From Paucibacter sp. B2R-40 (GTDB lineage Bacteria; Pseudomonadota; Gammaproteobacteria; Burkholderiales; Burkholderiaceae_C), in NCBI RefSeq assembly GCF_025717555.1, contig NZ_JAJIRP010000001.1:1-64000 (forward strand): 64,000 nt of DNA, in the 5' to 3' direction. Each line of letters begins with the position of its first letter. Position 1 is the stretch's first letter. Of the stretch, positions 53,255 to 61,601 are shown in pieces. The translations under genes were made by a program, and so were the position numbers. The notes below the pieces were generated by a model that was not told the origin of the DNA, searched no databases, and saw nothing but the letters and a program-made list of their open reading frames with translations.

Positions 53255-54961
53255 CTAGGTCCGCCCCAGCATGCCCAGGGTCCGCGCCCTGGTCACCGCA
53301 TGCTTGCGCGAGGCCGCCTCAAGCTTGGTGTAGAGCGCCTTCAAATGCCATTTGACGGTCTCGCTGCTGACCAATAAGGCGTTGGCGATTTCTTTGTTGG
53401 AATAGTTGCGAGCCAGCAGGGCCAAGATCTCGCGCTCCTTCGGGGTCAGCAGCTTCTCGGAGGCCACCGGCGTCACGGGGTCTTGCAACTCCGCCTCCTC
53501 GCCGTCATCGCCCTCCAGGTCTTGCTGCAAACGCAGGCGCAAGACGGCCAGCGGGTGGGCCAGGGTCAGCGTGGCTTCGCGAGCCTTGGCGGCCAAGGCC
53601 TTGCGGGCGTAGTCGTAGGCGCGCGCAATATTGCCCGCCGCTTCCCAGTCATCGGCCAAGGCGATGTACAGCACGGCCGGCGCTTGCCAGCTGTCTATCA
53701 TGGCGCCACTCTGCAGCGTTGCCTCGGCATAGTGAATGGCCGCATTGGGGGCGCTCATGCCGGGCGGCGGCAGCATTTTGGGGTAGCGCCGGTGCACCTC
53801 GGCCAAGGCATCGTTGACGGCCACCCGGATTGCGGGCAGACATAGTTTTTCGATCAAAGCCTCGGATTCGGCCAGCGCGGCCAAAGCCGCATCGGGCTGC
53901 CCGGCGGCCGACAGAATACGCGCCTGAAAGATCAAGTTCAGAGCGATGCTGCCGCCGGCTCCCCCGCGCCTATAGATGCTCATCGCCTCGGCAATGGGGC
54001 CCACCGCCTCGGCTGCCTGGCCCGCAGCCAATAGCGTCTGCGCCAACTCGCCGCTGGCATTGGCCGCGTTGTGGCCAGCCGGCGCCGCGCCCAGCGCCAG
54101 CTGGGCCTCCATCAGCACCGCTCGACTCTCGCCCAACTGGCCCAGTTCGCGCAGCAAACGCCCCACCCCGGTTTTGCTGGCACCGACCAGAATCGGCCAG
54201 GCGCATCGATTCGCCAGCATCAGCGCGTTGGAAAACCGGCTCGAGGCCTCATCAAAGTCGCCCAGACCCTGCACGGTCGAGGCCGAGTTGATGGTGCAAA
54301 TGATGGTCAGGCGCAACTGCCCGCTGGCGCGCGCCAAGTCGCTGGCTTGCAAGAACAGTTCGGCCGCCTCGGCCGGCACGCGCCGACTCTGCGCCAGGGC
54401 CTGTGCGGCCGTCCACCAGGCCAGCGCCGCCGTATCGGCCGGCCGATCTAGCGCCAAAGAACTGCTCGCTTGGGTGAATGCAAGCTCGTAGCCCTGCCAA
54501 GCTTTGGCGATGGCCTGGCGCTGGGCATCACCGCTCTGGGAGAAAAGCGCAATGCTGGCTTGCAGCGCATGCTGCTCGCGTTGATGTTGCACCTGCACCT
54601 TGGCCAGCAAGGCCTCGGCCAATTGAGCGTCGCCCAGCGCCGCATAGTCAAGGCCGCCCTGAGCCCGGGTGCCGCCAGCGAGCAGGCTTTTGGCACGCGA
54701 CAAATGAGCTTCGGCCGCGTCGAGCCGACAAAACAGCGTGGCGACTTCACAAGCGGTCAGGGCGGCACGGGCCTGCAAATCGAGCGCCATGGGTGGGGCC
54801 AAACCATCGGCTTCGGCCAATAGCACCAGCGCTCGAGCACTGTCGCGCTGGCGCAAATGCCAGGCGAGTTCGACCAGGCGCGCGCCGCGCTCTTGCGCCG
54901 ACGCCTGTTGCAGGCCGTCCTCAAGCGGCTGCAGTTGCGCGTCATCTAGATAGAACCTCAT
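53255..54961 (-). CDS. LuxR-type regulator with helical-repeat body
   Basis: A 568-residue regulator. Residues about 1-490 form an alpha-helical TPR-like repeat region (Ala/Leu-rich, with paired helices such as QPDAALAALAESEALIEKL). The C terminus is a LuxR helix-turn-helix (LTPKEREILALLARNYSNKEIANALLVSSETVKWHLKAL, shown in two parts; residues about 505-545). Unlike MalT it has no N-terminal Walker A ATPase. It diverges from the secreted-protein operon at 55296 and may control it. The input signal is unknown. Confidence 0.85.
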   Translation of the reverse strand: MRFYLDDAQLQPLEDGLQQASAQERGARLVELAWHLRQRDSARALVLLAEADGLAPPMALDLQARAALTACEVATLFCRLDAAEAHLSRAKSLLAGGTRAQGGLDYAALGDAQLAEALLAKVQVQHQREQHALQASIALFSQSGDAQRQAIAKAWQGYELAFTQASSSLALDRPADTAALAWWTAAQALAQSRRVPAEAAELFLQASDLARASGQLRLTIICTINSASTVQGLGDFDEASSRFSNALMLANRCAWPILVGASKTGVGRLLRELGQLGESRAVLMEAQLALGAAPAGHNAANASGELAQTLLAAGQAAEAVGPIAEAMSIYRRGGAGGSIALNLIFQARILSAAGQPDAALAALAESEALIEKLCLPAIRVAVNDALAEVHRRYPKMLPPPGMSAPNAAIHYAEATLQSGAMIDSWQAPAVLYIALADDWEAAGNIARAYDYARKALAAKAREATLTLAHPLAVLRLRLQQDLEGDDGEEAELQDPVTPVASEKLLTPKEREILALLARNYSNKEIANALLVSSETVKWHLKALYTKLEAASRKHAVTRARTLGMLGRT

Positions 54962-55082
54962 GACAGCAGTGTAAAAGCAGGCCGAGCCGTCGGCGCCGGC
55001 CCGCCTCGGGAGCTCGGCCTAATCTTGGCCTCACGCTGGCTTAACTTGCCCCTAATCACCCACCTCTATGGTGCCAGGCAGG

Positions 55083-55129
55083 TCAGCCGTCAGCCTCCGG
55101 TCAGCCCCTTATCAGCCCCCTCATCAGCC
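55083..55129. repeat. Five TCAGCC direct repeats, four helically phased
   Basis: TCAGCC occurs at 55083, 55090, 55101, 55112 and 55124. The last four are spaced 11, 11 and 12 bases, one helical turn apart. They lie in the 334-base region between the divergent LuxR-type gene and the secreted-protein operon. This region holds no gene; a binding array for the regulator is plausible. Confidence 0.6.
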
Positions 55130-55295
55130 CCTAAAGCGCCACGGGTTTACCCATTCAAGGTATTCCCGCGCCACCCTTCGCGGGGGGGAGGCGTTGGGGC
55201 TGTTCATCGCTACGCTGGCAATCATCAGAACTTTCTGAATCGCTGGGCCCTCCCTATGCCAGCCCATCACCCCGACTTTCAAGGAGTCAGATTCG

Positions 55296-55961
55296 ATGCA
55301 ACTCAATTCCATTTCGCCCGTCAGTGGCCGCCGGCTGACAGCTGCTTTGCGGCCCCGGCACAGTTTGTTGGCCGCGCTGCTGGCCTGCGCACCCGCTGTG
55401 CATGCGACTCAGCTGCCGCCGCAAAACCTCAGCCAGATGATTGACAAGGCCGAGCTGATCGTCAGCGGCGAAGTGACCTCGGTCAAGGACGGCATCCAGG
55501 ACGGCGTGCCCTACACCGAAGTCACGCTCAAGGTCGCCGGCAGCGTCAAAAGGGACCTCGCCCCCAAGAGCAGCTACACCTTTCGCCAATTCGGCCTGCT
55601 GAAGGCCCGCAAGATGGCCGACGGCCGCTACCTGCTGCCGGCCAAGATCGAGGGCATGCCGACCTGGGCGGTGGGCGAACGCGTGATGACTTTCATGAAC
55701 AAACCCGCCTCGGTGACGGGCTTGAGCACTCCCGTCGGCCTGGCCCAGGGCAAGTTCAGCATCAACGGCAACAAGGCCAGCAATAGCTTCAACAACTCCG
55801 GCCTGTTCGACGGCGTGCAGGTGATCACCCGCGGCCTGCTGCGTGCGCCCGAGACCGCCATGTTGAGCAAGCCTTCGGGCGCTGTCGACATCAATGTGCT
55901 GCAAGGGCTGGTCAGCCGTGCGGTGAAGAACAACTGGATTGCCACCGGAGCAATGCGCTGA
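55296..55961 (+). CDS. Exported protein of unknown function, first gene of matrixin operon
   Basis: A 221-residue exported protein with a signal peptide (LLAALLACAPAVHA, cleavage before TQLPP). The mature part is beta-rich: ADKAELIVSGEVTSVKDGI-like opening, VPYTEVTLKVAGSVKRDL, SSYTFRQFGLL and a GLFDGVQVITRGLL end. Proteins with this style are often encoded directly before matrixin-like proteases, but no molecular function is known. AAGGAG lies 9 bases before the ATG. Its stop overlaps the start of the metalloprotease by 1 base, so the two are likely translated together and may interact, for example as partner or inhibitor (inference). Confidence 0.75.
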   Translation: MQLNSISPVSGRRLTAALRPRHSLLAALLACAPAVHATQLPPQNLSQMIDKAELIVSGEVTSVKDGIQDGVPYTEVTLKVAGSVKRDLAPKSSYTFRQFGLLKARKMADGRYLLPAKIEGMPTWAVGERVMTFMNKPASVTGLSTPVGLAQGKFSINGNKASNSFNNSGLFDGVQVITRGLLRAPETAMLSKPSGAVDINVLQGLVSRAVKNNWIATGAMR

Positions 55962-58549
55962 TGAATACGAACTTCAAACTCACCACCCTCGGCGCCTGCC
56001 TCGCCTTGGCCGCTGCCAGCGCCAACGCCGCCGGCCCGCTCTACCTGAACAACAACCCGGCCAATCTGCAGCCGCTGCGCTGGGACACGTCCCAAGGCGC
56101 GATCAAGGTCTATACCGACATCGGCGCCTTCAGCCGCAAGAACGACGACAGCATTTTTCTGAGCGAAGCGCAGGCCAACAACATCACCGCCTTTGCGCTG
56201 AAGCAATGGAGTTCGGTCGCCACCTCGACCTGGCGTGCAGAGACCGACCCGGCCAAGTTCACGCCGTTCAGTGCCGTGCCCAGCATCGGCGTTGACGTGA
56301 AGGACGGCGCCACCGCCAACTTGGTCTATGGCAAGTACAACGAAGGTGGCTTCTATGTGATCTATGACGTGGACGGCAAGGTGCTGGAAGAGTACTTCGG
56401 CGTGCCCAAGGATCAGGTCTTGGGCATTGCGATGCCCGAGATCGCCGAAGACCGTGACGGCGACGGCTTCCCCGAGACCATCGTCAAGGCCACCGCCGTG
56501 ATGAACGGCTATATGGTCAGCCATGAAACGCCACCACCCGGCCAGCGCAGCCAGCCGCCGGCCGACGTCAACGGCACGCGTTATGCCGGCATCTTCACGC
56601 ATGAATTCGGCCACGCGATCAATCTGTCGCATTCGCAGACCAATGGCCAGCTCGCCTATCTGAGCCAGACCGGCTATAGCCGCGACCTCTACCCCGGCGT
56701 GGCCGGCTGCGTGGCACCGGTGCACCATTGGCTGTATGGCCCCAACACCAGCCATATCGACCCGAAGAACATCGAGACCATGTTCCCCTTCATCGACCCG
56801 ACCAATGTGGCCAAAGGCCGCTCGGCCGGCTACGAGATGAGCACGGTGGACCGCCCGGATGACATTGCCGGCATCTCCAACCTCTACCCGAGCGCCGACT
56901 ATCTGGCCAAGACCGGCTCGATCTCCGGCACGCTGACGCTCAAAGACGGCCATACCGGCTTCAGTGGCGTCAACATCATCGCGCGCAATGTCAAAGACCC
57001 GCTCGGTGATGCGGTCTCGGTGATGACGGGCGACCAGACCCAAGGCCTGCTCGGGCCCGATGGGCGCTTTCGCATCAACAACCTGAAAGCGGGCGAAAGC
57101 TATCTGCTCTACACCGAGGAAATCACCCGCGGCGGCTACCCGACACAGCCAGCCATGCTGATCTCGCAGGCCGAGTATTGGAACCAAGCCGAGTCGAATG
57201 ACCCGATCAACGACGCTCCTTGCCTGGCCAACGCGATCAAGGTCGAGGCCGGCGTCAGCAAGACTGCCGACTTCATCTTCAACGGCCACACCGATGGCGT
57301 GCAGTACAGCTTCCTGACCTCGGGCTATATCTCCAGCCTGTCGGCCGACGGCCAGCGCGGCGGCGGACAAGTGGGCGGCTACCTGCCCTTCTTCTGGGAT
57401 GCCAAAACCGGCCTGAGCTTGCTGCCGCAAGAGCTGAACCTGAATTCATCGGGCAATAGCGCCATCACGCATGACGGCAGCCAGATGATGGTGGAGGCTA
57501 ACTTCGACGGGCAATGGCAAGCAGACCCCTGGGGCGGCGAGCCCTATCTGATCAAGCAGATGGCACTCTACAACCTGAACACGCAGGCATTGACCCCGCT
57601 GGGCGCCTTGAGCGACAGCTGCGGCGTCGGCGGCCAGGGCGGTTACGCCAGCAGTTACGGCTGGGGCCTGAACAGCGACGGCAGCGCGGCCGTGGCAGGC
57701 AGCACCAAGACCTTGCCGGACGGCAGCTGCGACCAATTCGACTGGGACAGCAATACGGGTCTGGATGTCCACCCCTATTTGTGGACGGCCGACAAGGGTG
57801 GCCGCGCACTCAGTCTGCGCGGGATCAATGCGCCATTTTTACCCTGGCTACGGGCCTCGGCGGTGGCCGGCAATGGTGCGGTGGTGGTCGGGCAGGGCAA
57901 TTACACCAATGCCTTCGCCTGGGTCAATGAAGGCGATCCGATTGACCTGACTGCCTTGACGGGCGCCACAGCGGCCGAAGTCATCAATGCCGACGGCAGC
58001 CGCGTGCCGCTCGCTACCGACCGCGGCGTGCTGCTATGGAATGCGCTGCTAGGGACCGGCCCCGAGGCCTTCCGCAACATCAGCGGCCCCAAGTACTGCA
58101 CCGACTTTCCTTTTAGCAGCTGGGACGGCATCGATCACTGCAAGGTCGAGGGTGCGGCCTGGGTGGAAGCCAACTTTGGCTTGCCGGGGCACAACCTCAA
58201 CGGCATCAGCGACGATGGCCGGGTGCTGATCTCGCGGGTCGGCAGCTTCTTCACCAGCTTCGCCGGCTTTATGTGGGTTGAGGATGCGGGCTGGATCGGC
58301 TTGAACGAGTTCTTCCGCAAGCAAGGCGTGGTCGAGGCGGAGAAATACGGCATGGACAACCCCGGCGCCATCAGCAGCCAAGGCAACACCCTGGTCGGCG
58401 GACTGACCGGCGTCGGCGCCACCTGGTATGTGGACCTGAAGCAGGCCTTTGTCTGCGCCGGCGGCGTGACGACGGCGACCGCCTTCCCTGTCGAGTTTGC
58501 GGCCAAGGTCAAGGCCGGCGCCTCGATGGGTCGCTGCGAAATCAAATGA
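55961..58549 (+). CDS. Secreted matrixin-like zinc metalloprotease
   Basis: An 862-residue exported protein. Signal peptide about residues 1-24 (ending SANAA). The metzincin zinc motif HEFGHAINLSH (HExxHxxxxxH) is at 214-224; a Met-turn-like TMFPFID follows, and DRPDDIAGISNLYP is the matrixin C-terminal signature. Then comes a carboxypeptidase-regulatory-like beta domain (about 325-405, SISGTLTLKDGHTGF). The last 400 residues carry HAF-type repeats such as GYLPFFWDAKTG and AFAWVNEGD. No autotransporter barrel or PEP-CTERM tail is seen, so the release route is unclear. It sits between the small exported protein and the PEP-CTERM gene. Confidence 0.85.
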   Translation: MNTNFKLTTLGACLALAAASANAAGPLYLNNNPANLQPLRWDTSQGAIKVYTDIGAFSRKNDDSIFLSEAQANNITAFALKQWSSVATSTWRAETDPAKFTPFSAVPSIGVDVKDGATANLVYGKYNEGGFYVIYDVDGKVLEEYFGVPKDQVLGIAMPEIAEDRDGDGFPETIVKATAVMNGYMVSHETPPPGQRSQPPADVNGTRYAGIFTHEFGHAINLSHSQTNGQLAYLSQTGYSRDLYPGVAGCVAPVHHWLYGPNTSHIDPKNIETMFPFIDPTNVAKGRSAGYEMSTVDRPDDIAGISNLYPSADYLAKTGSISGTLTLKDGHTGFSGVNIIARNVKDPLGDAVSVMTGDQTQGLLGPDGRFRINNLKAGESYLLYTEEITRGGYPTQPAMLISQAEYWNQAESNDPINDAPCLANAIKVEAGVSKTADFIFNGHTDGVQYSFLTSGYISSLSADGQRGGGQVGGYLPFFWDAKTGLSLLPQELNLNSSGNSAITHDGSQMMVEANFDGQWQADPWGGEPYLIKQMALYNLNTQALTPLGALSDSCGVGGQGGYASSYGWGLNSDGSAAVAGSTKTLPDGSCDQFDWDSNTGLDVHPYLWTADKGGRALSLRGINAPFLPWLRASAVAGNGAVVVGQGNYTNAFAWVNEGDPIDLTALTGATAAEVINADGSRVPLATDRGVLLWNALLGTGPEAFRNISGPKYCTDFPFSSWDGIDHCKVEGAAWVEANFGLPGHNLNGISDDGRVLISRVGSFFTSFAGFMWVEDAGWIGLNEFFRKQGVVEAEKYGMDNPGAISSQGNTLVGGLTGVGATWYVDLKQAFVCAGGVTTATAFPVEFAAKVKAGASMGRCEIK

Positions 58550-58590
58550 GCAGTGCTACGAACTCAAGCTTCATCTTCAAGGACATGACA

Positions 58591-59265
58591 ATGCGCAGCA
58601 ATAACTACTTCACGCTACGGGCACTGGCCGTCGCGGCCATCCTCGCGGGCAGCGGCCAGGCCAAGGCCGATCTGACCTTCTTCAACAACCAAGCGGCCTA
58701 TATGGCCGCCATCAGCGCGCCCGGGGTCGACAACTTTGAAGACTTGCCCTGGGCGGTAATCGGCCAATCCGTCAATCGGCAGGCCGGCGAGCATTACTAC
58801 TCTGCATGGGCGGTTGAAGAGTCGGGCAACTACACCGATCTCTACACCTCCGGCAGCAGCGCTGATCAATGGTTGTCGACCGACCGGGCGGCCGACTATC
58901 TGACCTTCGGCTACTTCTCAGAGAAGGTCAACGGTGCCGGTGGCTTCTTCTTCGGCAGCGATGAGATGGGCAACTTCAAGGCCGGCCAAACCATTCGCAT
59001 CAACGCGATTGATGCCGACGGCGTCGAGCAAATCAAGATTGTGGAGAACGCCACGCCGGGCAGCTTCTATGGCTTTGTGTCGAGCAGCCATCTGGAGTAT
59101 TTTCAGGTCAGCGCCGTGCAGCCTAACGGCGATTACACCTGGGTGGCAGGCAACGACCTGGCCCTGGGCACCATCGCCGCCGCCGTGCCCGAGCCGGCCA
59201 GCTACGCGCTGCTGCTGGCGGGGCTGGGCCTGCTGGGCGCGGTCGCCCAGCGCAAGCGCGCCTGA
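58591..59265 (+). CDS. PEP-CTERM sorting domain protein
   Basis: A 224-residue exported protein. Signal peptide RSNNYFTLRALAVAAILAG up to KADL. The middle is a beta-rich domain (FEDLPWAVIGQSVN, GAGGFFFGSDEMG). The C terminus VPEPASYALLLAGLGLLGAV plus Arg-Lys-Arg is a textbook PEP-CTERM tag, processed by exosortase in the exopolysaccharide matrix. AAGGA lies 7 bases before ATG 58591; an ATG at 58546 overlaps the protease stop but lacks a site. No exosortase is in the window, so it must be elsewhere. Convergent with the TonB receptor with no gap. Confidence 0.9.
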   Translation: MRSNNYFTLRALAVAAILAGSGQAKADLTFFNNQAAYMAAISAPGVDNFEDLPWAVIGQSVNRQAGEHYYSAWAVEESGNYTDLYTSGSSADQWLSTDRAADYLTFGYFSEKVNGAGGFFFGSDEMGNFKAGQTIRINAIDADGVEQIKIVENATPGSFYGFVSSSHLEYFQVSAVQPNGDYTWVAGNDLALGTIAAAVPEPASYALLLAGLGLLGAVAQRKRA

Positions 59266-61389
59266 TCAGAAGCCCATCGTCAAACCCAGCCGCAGGCTGC
59301 GCGGCTCGACCGGGTGAAAGTGGATGTCGGGCACCCCAGCAGCCGGCTCGCCTTTCAGGCGCGAGGCGTAGTAGTAATCGATATCGCTGGCCTTGCTGGC
59401 GAATAGATTAAAGACGTCCAAGTTCAAGCTGGTGTTGGCGTTGATGCGGTAGCCGATGCGCATCTGCGCCAAGGTGGTGGCCTTGGAGCGCTGGCTGTTG
59501 TCTTCGGTCAGCGCACGCGGGCCGAAGTAGCGCAGCTGGAATTGGCCCGACCAGGGGCCCAGGTTGCTCAGCGTGGCACCGGCCGAGAGCACGCGGTTGA
59601 TGGCGCCGGGCACATGGTCACCGGCAGGATCGAACTCGGTGTAACGCGCCCGGGACAGGGCCACATCGGCGTCCAGCAGCAGCCACGAGGCCGCCTGGTA
59701 GTGATTGTTCCATTCGATGCCGCTGCGCCGGCTGGCGCGGCTGGCCTCGGTCTCGCCGGCGTCGCCAACAAATACCAGCTCCGACGCCAAGCTCAGCTGC
59801 CACAGCGCCAGCGAGCTTTGCAGGCCCGGAATGATTTCGCTGCGCAGGCCCAGCTCGCTGCCCTTGGCCCTGACCAGCGGCTGTACCGCGTCGACCGGCA
59901 AATTCTCCTTGGCGGAGACACGGGCGGTCGCGCCGCGTGCGTCATTGCTATGAAAACCCTGGCCGTAGTTGACGAAGGCCTCGGTCTTTTGCCAGGGTCC
60001 GAAGATCAGCGACAGCTTGGGGCTGCTCAGATGAGCTCGATCACTGCCGCTATTCGCGGCAATCGAGCTGCTGACATTGAGCGCCAACTGATCAAAGCGC
60101 AAGCCGGCGACGCTGCGCAGCCAAGGCAGCCATTGGGTCGAGTTCTCGGCCAACAGGCCGACCGAGGTCTGGCGCACCTGGCTTTGCTGGATCGTGCCGA
60201 CGCGTTCGCGCGCCACCGACTCATACAGACCGACCGGGTTAAGGCGGTCGTGGCGGACCTGCAGGCCCACGGTGTTGCTGGTCTCCAGCCCTCCGACTTT
60301 CAAGTCCCAGCTGCGGCTGCCGGCCAGGCCGTAGACCTGGCGCCGCTCGGCCTGCTCGAATTGATCGCCATGTTTGAGGCCGGGGTCCAAGTCGACCGGG
60401 TGCTCAAGAAAATAGGTGAAGTTGGAAAACAAATCCAGCCGGGACTTGATCGCATAGGCATTGAACTTGAAGCCGCCGTCTTCGCCCTTGCGTTCGGTGG
60501 CGAAGGACAGGCTCTGGCGCGCAGTATGCCCGCCGTCGCTGGGGTCAACTGCGCCGAAGCGCCCGACCAAGCCGGCCTGTACCGCACGCAGCGGGATCTG
60601 GTCGGTGGAGTTCCAGTCCGCCTCATAGGCCATAGCGGTGATGCTGCTGCGCTGTTCGGCCGGGCCAAAGCTGTAGCGCAGCACGCCGTTCTTGCGGCGC
60701 AGGTTTTCCGGATTCTCCCAGGGGCCATTGTTGTGCGAGGCCTCCAGCGCAAACAGCAGATCGCCGCCACTCAGTTCGACCGAGTTAGCCAGCAAGGCGC
60801 GCCGGTAGCCGTTCTGACCCAGCGTCAACTCGGCCAGGCCGGCGTCCATCCGCTCGGCCAACTCGAAGCGGGCCGCACCTGCCGAGGAAAAGTCGCCCAC
60901 GTCGGCAAAGTAGGGACCCTTCTTGTAACTGATGCGATTGACGACCTCCGGGATCAACCAGTTCAGATCGCTATAGCCATGGCCATGGGCATGGGTCGGC
61001 ATATTGACCGGCATGCCGTCGACGAAGGTGGCGAAGTCGGTGCCGTGGTCAAGGTTGAAACCCCGCAGGAAATACTGGTTAGCTTTGCCGCCGCCGCTGT
61101 GCTGGGTCACGATCACGCCGGGCACAAATTCCAGCAGTTCGGCCGGCCTTAAGGTTGGGCGGCTCGCGATCAAGCGGGCGCTGACCGCGCCTTGGGAAGC
61201 TGCGTCCGAGCTGCCGACGCCATTGAGATAGTTGCCTATCACCAGCACCGGCGCCAGGGTCTGGGTTTCTTTGTTGGCTTCTATATTGGCATCACTGCCG
61301 GCATCGCCCCCTGCTGCCGCTTGCTGGCAAGCAAGCGCCAGCACGGTCAGCTGTAGAGATAAAAGAGCGATCTTCGGTCGGGATTTCAT
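59266..61389 (-). CDS. TonB-dependent outer-membrane receptor
   Basis: A 707-residue receptor. After the signal peptide (IALLSLQLTVLALACQQAAA) the plug holds a weak TonB box, PAELLEFVPGVIVTQHSGGG and FLRGFNLDHGTDFATFVDGM. A histidine cluster THAHGHGY (His 133, 135, 137) is in the plug. Twenty-two or so strands follow, ending LRLGLTMGF with the terminal Phe. The ligand is unknown. A His-rich plug and neighbours of the DUF4331 type suggest metal uptake, perhaps nickel or cobalt (inference from memory of similar clusters). Divergent from the DUF4331 gene. Confidence 0.9.
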   Translation of the reverse strand: MKSRPKIALLSLQLTVLALACQQAAAGGDAGSDANIEANKETQTLAPVLVIGNYLNGVGSSDAASQGAVSARLIASRPTLRPAELLEFVPGVIVTQHSGGGKANQYFLRGFNLDHGTDFATFVDGMPVNMPTHAHGHGYSDLNWLIPEVVNRISYKKGPYFADVGDFSSAGAARFELAERMDAGLAELTLGQNGYRRALLANSVELSGGDLLFALEASHNNGPWENPENLRRKNGVLRYSFGPAEQRSSITAMAYEADWNSTDQIPLRAVQAGLVGRFGAVDPSDGGHTARQSLSFATERKGEDGGFKFNAYAIKSRLDLFSNFTYFLEHPVDLDPGLKHGDQFEQAERRQVYGLAGSRSWDLKVGGLETSNTVGLQVRHDRLNPVGLYESVARERVGTIQQSQVRQTSVGLLAENSTQWLPWLRSVAGLRFDQLALNVSSSIAANSGSDRAHLSSPKLSLIFGPWQKTEAFVNYGQGFHSNDARGATARVSAKENLPVDAVQPLVRAKGSELGLRSEIIPGLQSSLALWQLSLASELVFVGDAGETEASRASRRSGIEWNNHYQAASWLLLDADVALSRARYTEFDPAGDHVPGAINRVLSAGATLSNLGPWSGQFQLRYFGPRALTEDNSQRSKATTLAQMRIGYRINANTSLNLDVFNLFASKASDIDYYYASRLKGEPAAGVPDIHFHPVEPRSLRLGLTMGF

Positions 61390-61456
61390 GGCGGAATTCT
61401 TGAATTGAGAGAAATGGCTTTACTGATGTGTCCGCCTTGATACGTGGCGATCCGGT

Positions 61457-61482
61457 CCGCGGATGCACGCAGCCGCGGATGC
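61457..61482. repeat. Two CCGCGGATGC direct repeats between divergent genes
   Basis: CCGCGGATGC occurs at 61457-61466 and 61473-61482, 16 bases apart. An AT-rich stretch (AATATTTATTA) follows and could be a promoter core. They may be operators for the receptor or the DUF4331 operon. The rest of the 212-base gap shows only the AAAGGAG site at 61588. Confidence 0.4.
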
Positions 61483-61601
61483 TAAGCAATATTTATTACA
61501 AGTCTTTTGCATCCAGGTCGGAGGCGCTGCCGTATTCAAGGCCACGACGACACAAATCCCTGTGCCGCCCCATCCCGACATTGCCCCAAAGGAGTCTTCA
61601 C

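Noticed and set aside
54962-55295. TGGC...TTGC stretch considered as a sigma-54 promoter for the secreted-protein operon
   Set aside because: The spacing between the GG and GC elements is two bases too short.
61390-61601. Cobalamin riboswitch considered upstream of the TonB receptor
   Set aside because: No B12-box-like sequence or suitable length between the divergent genes.
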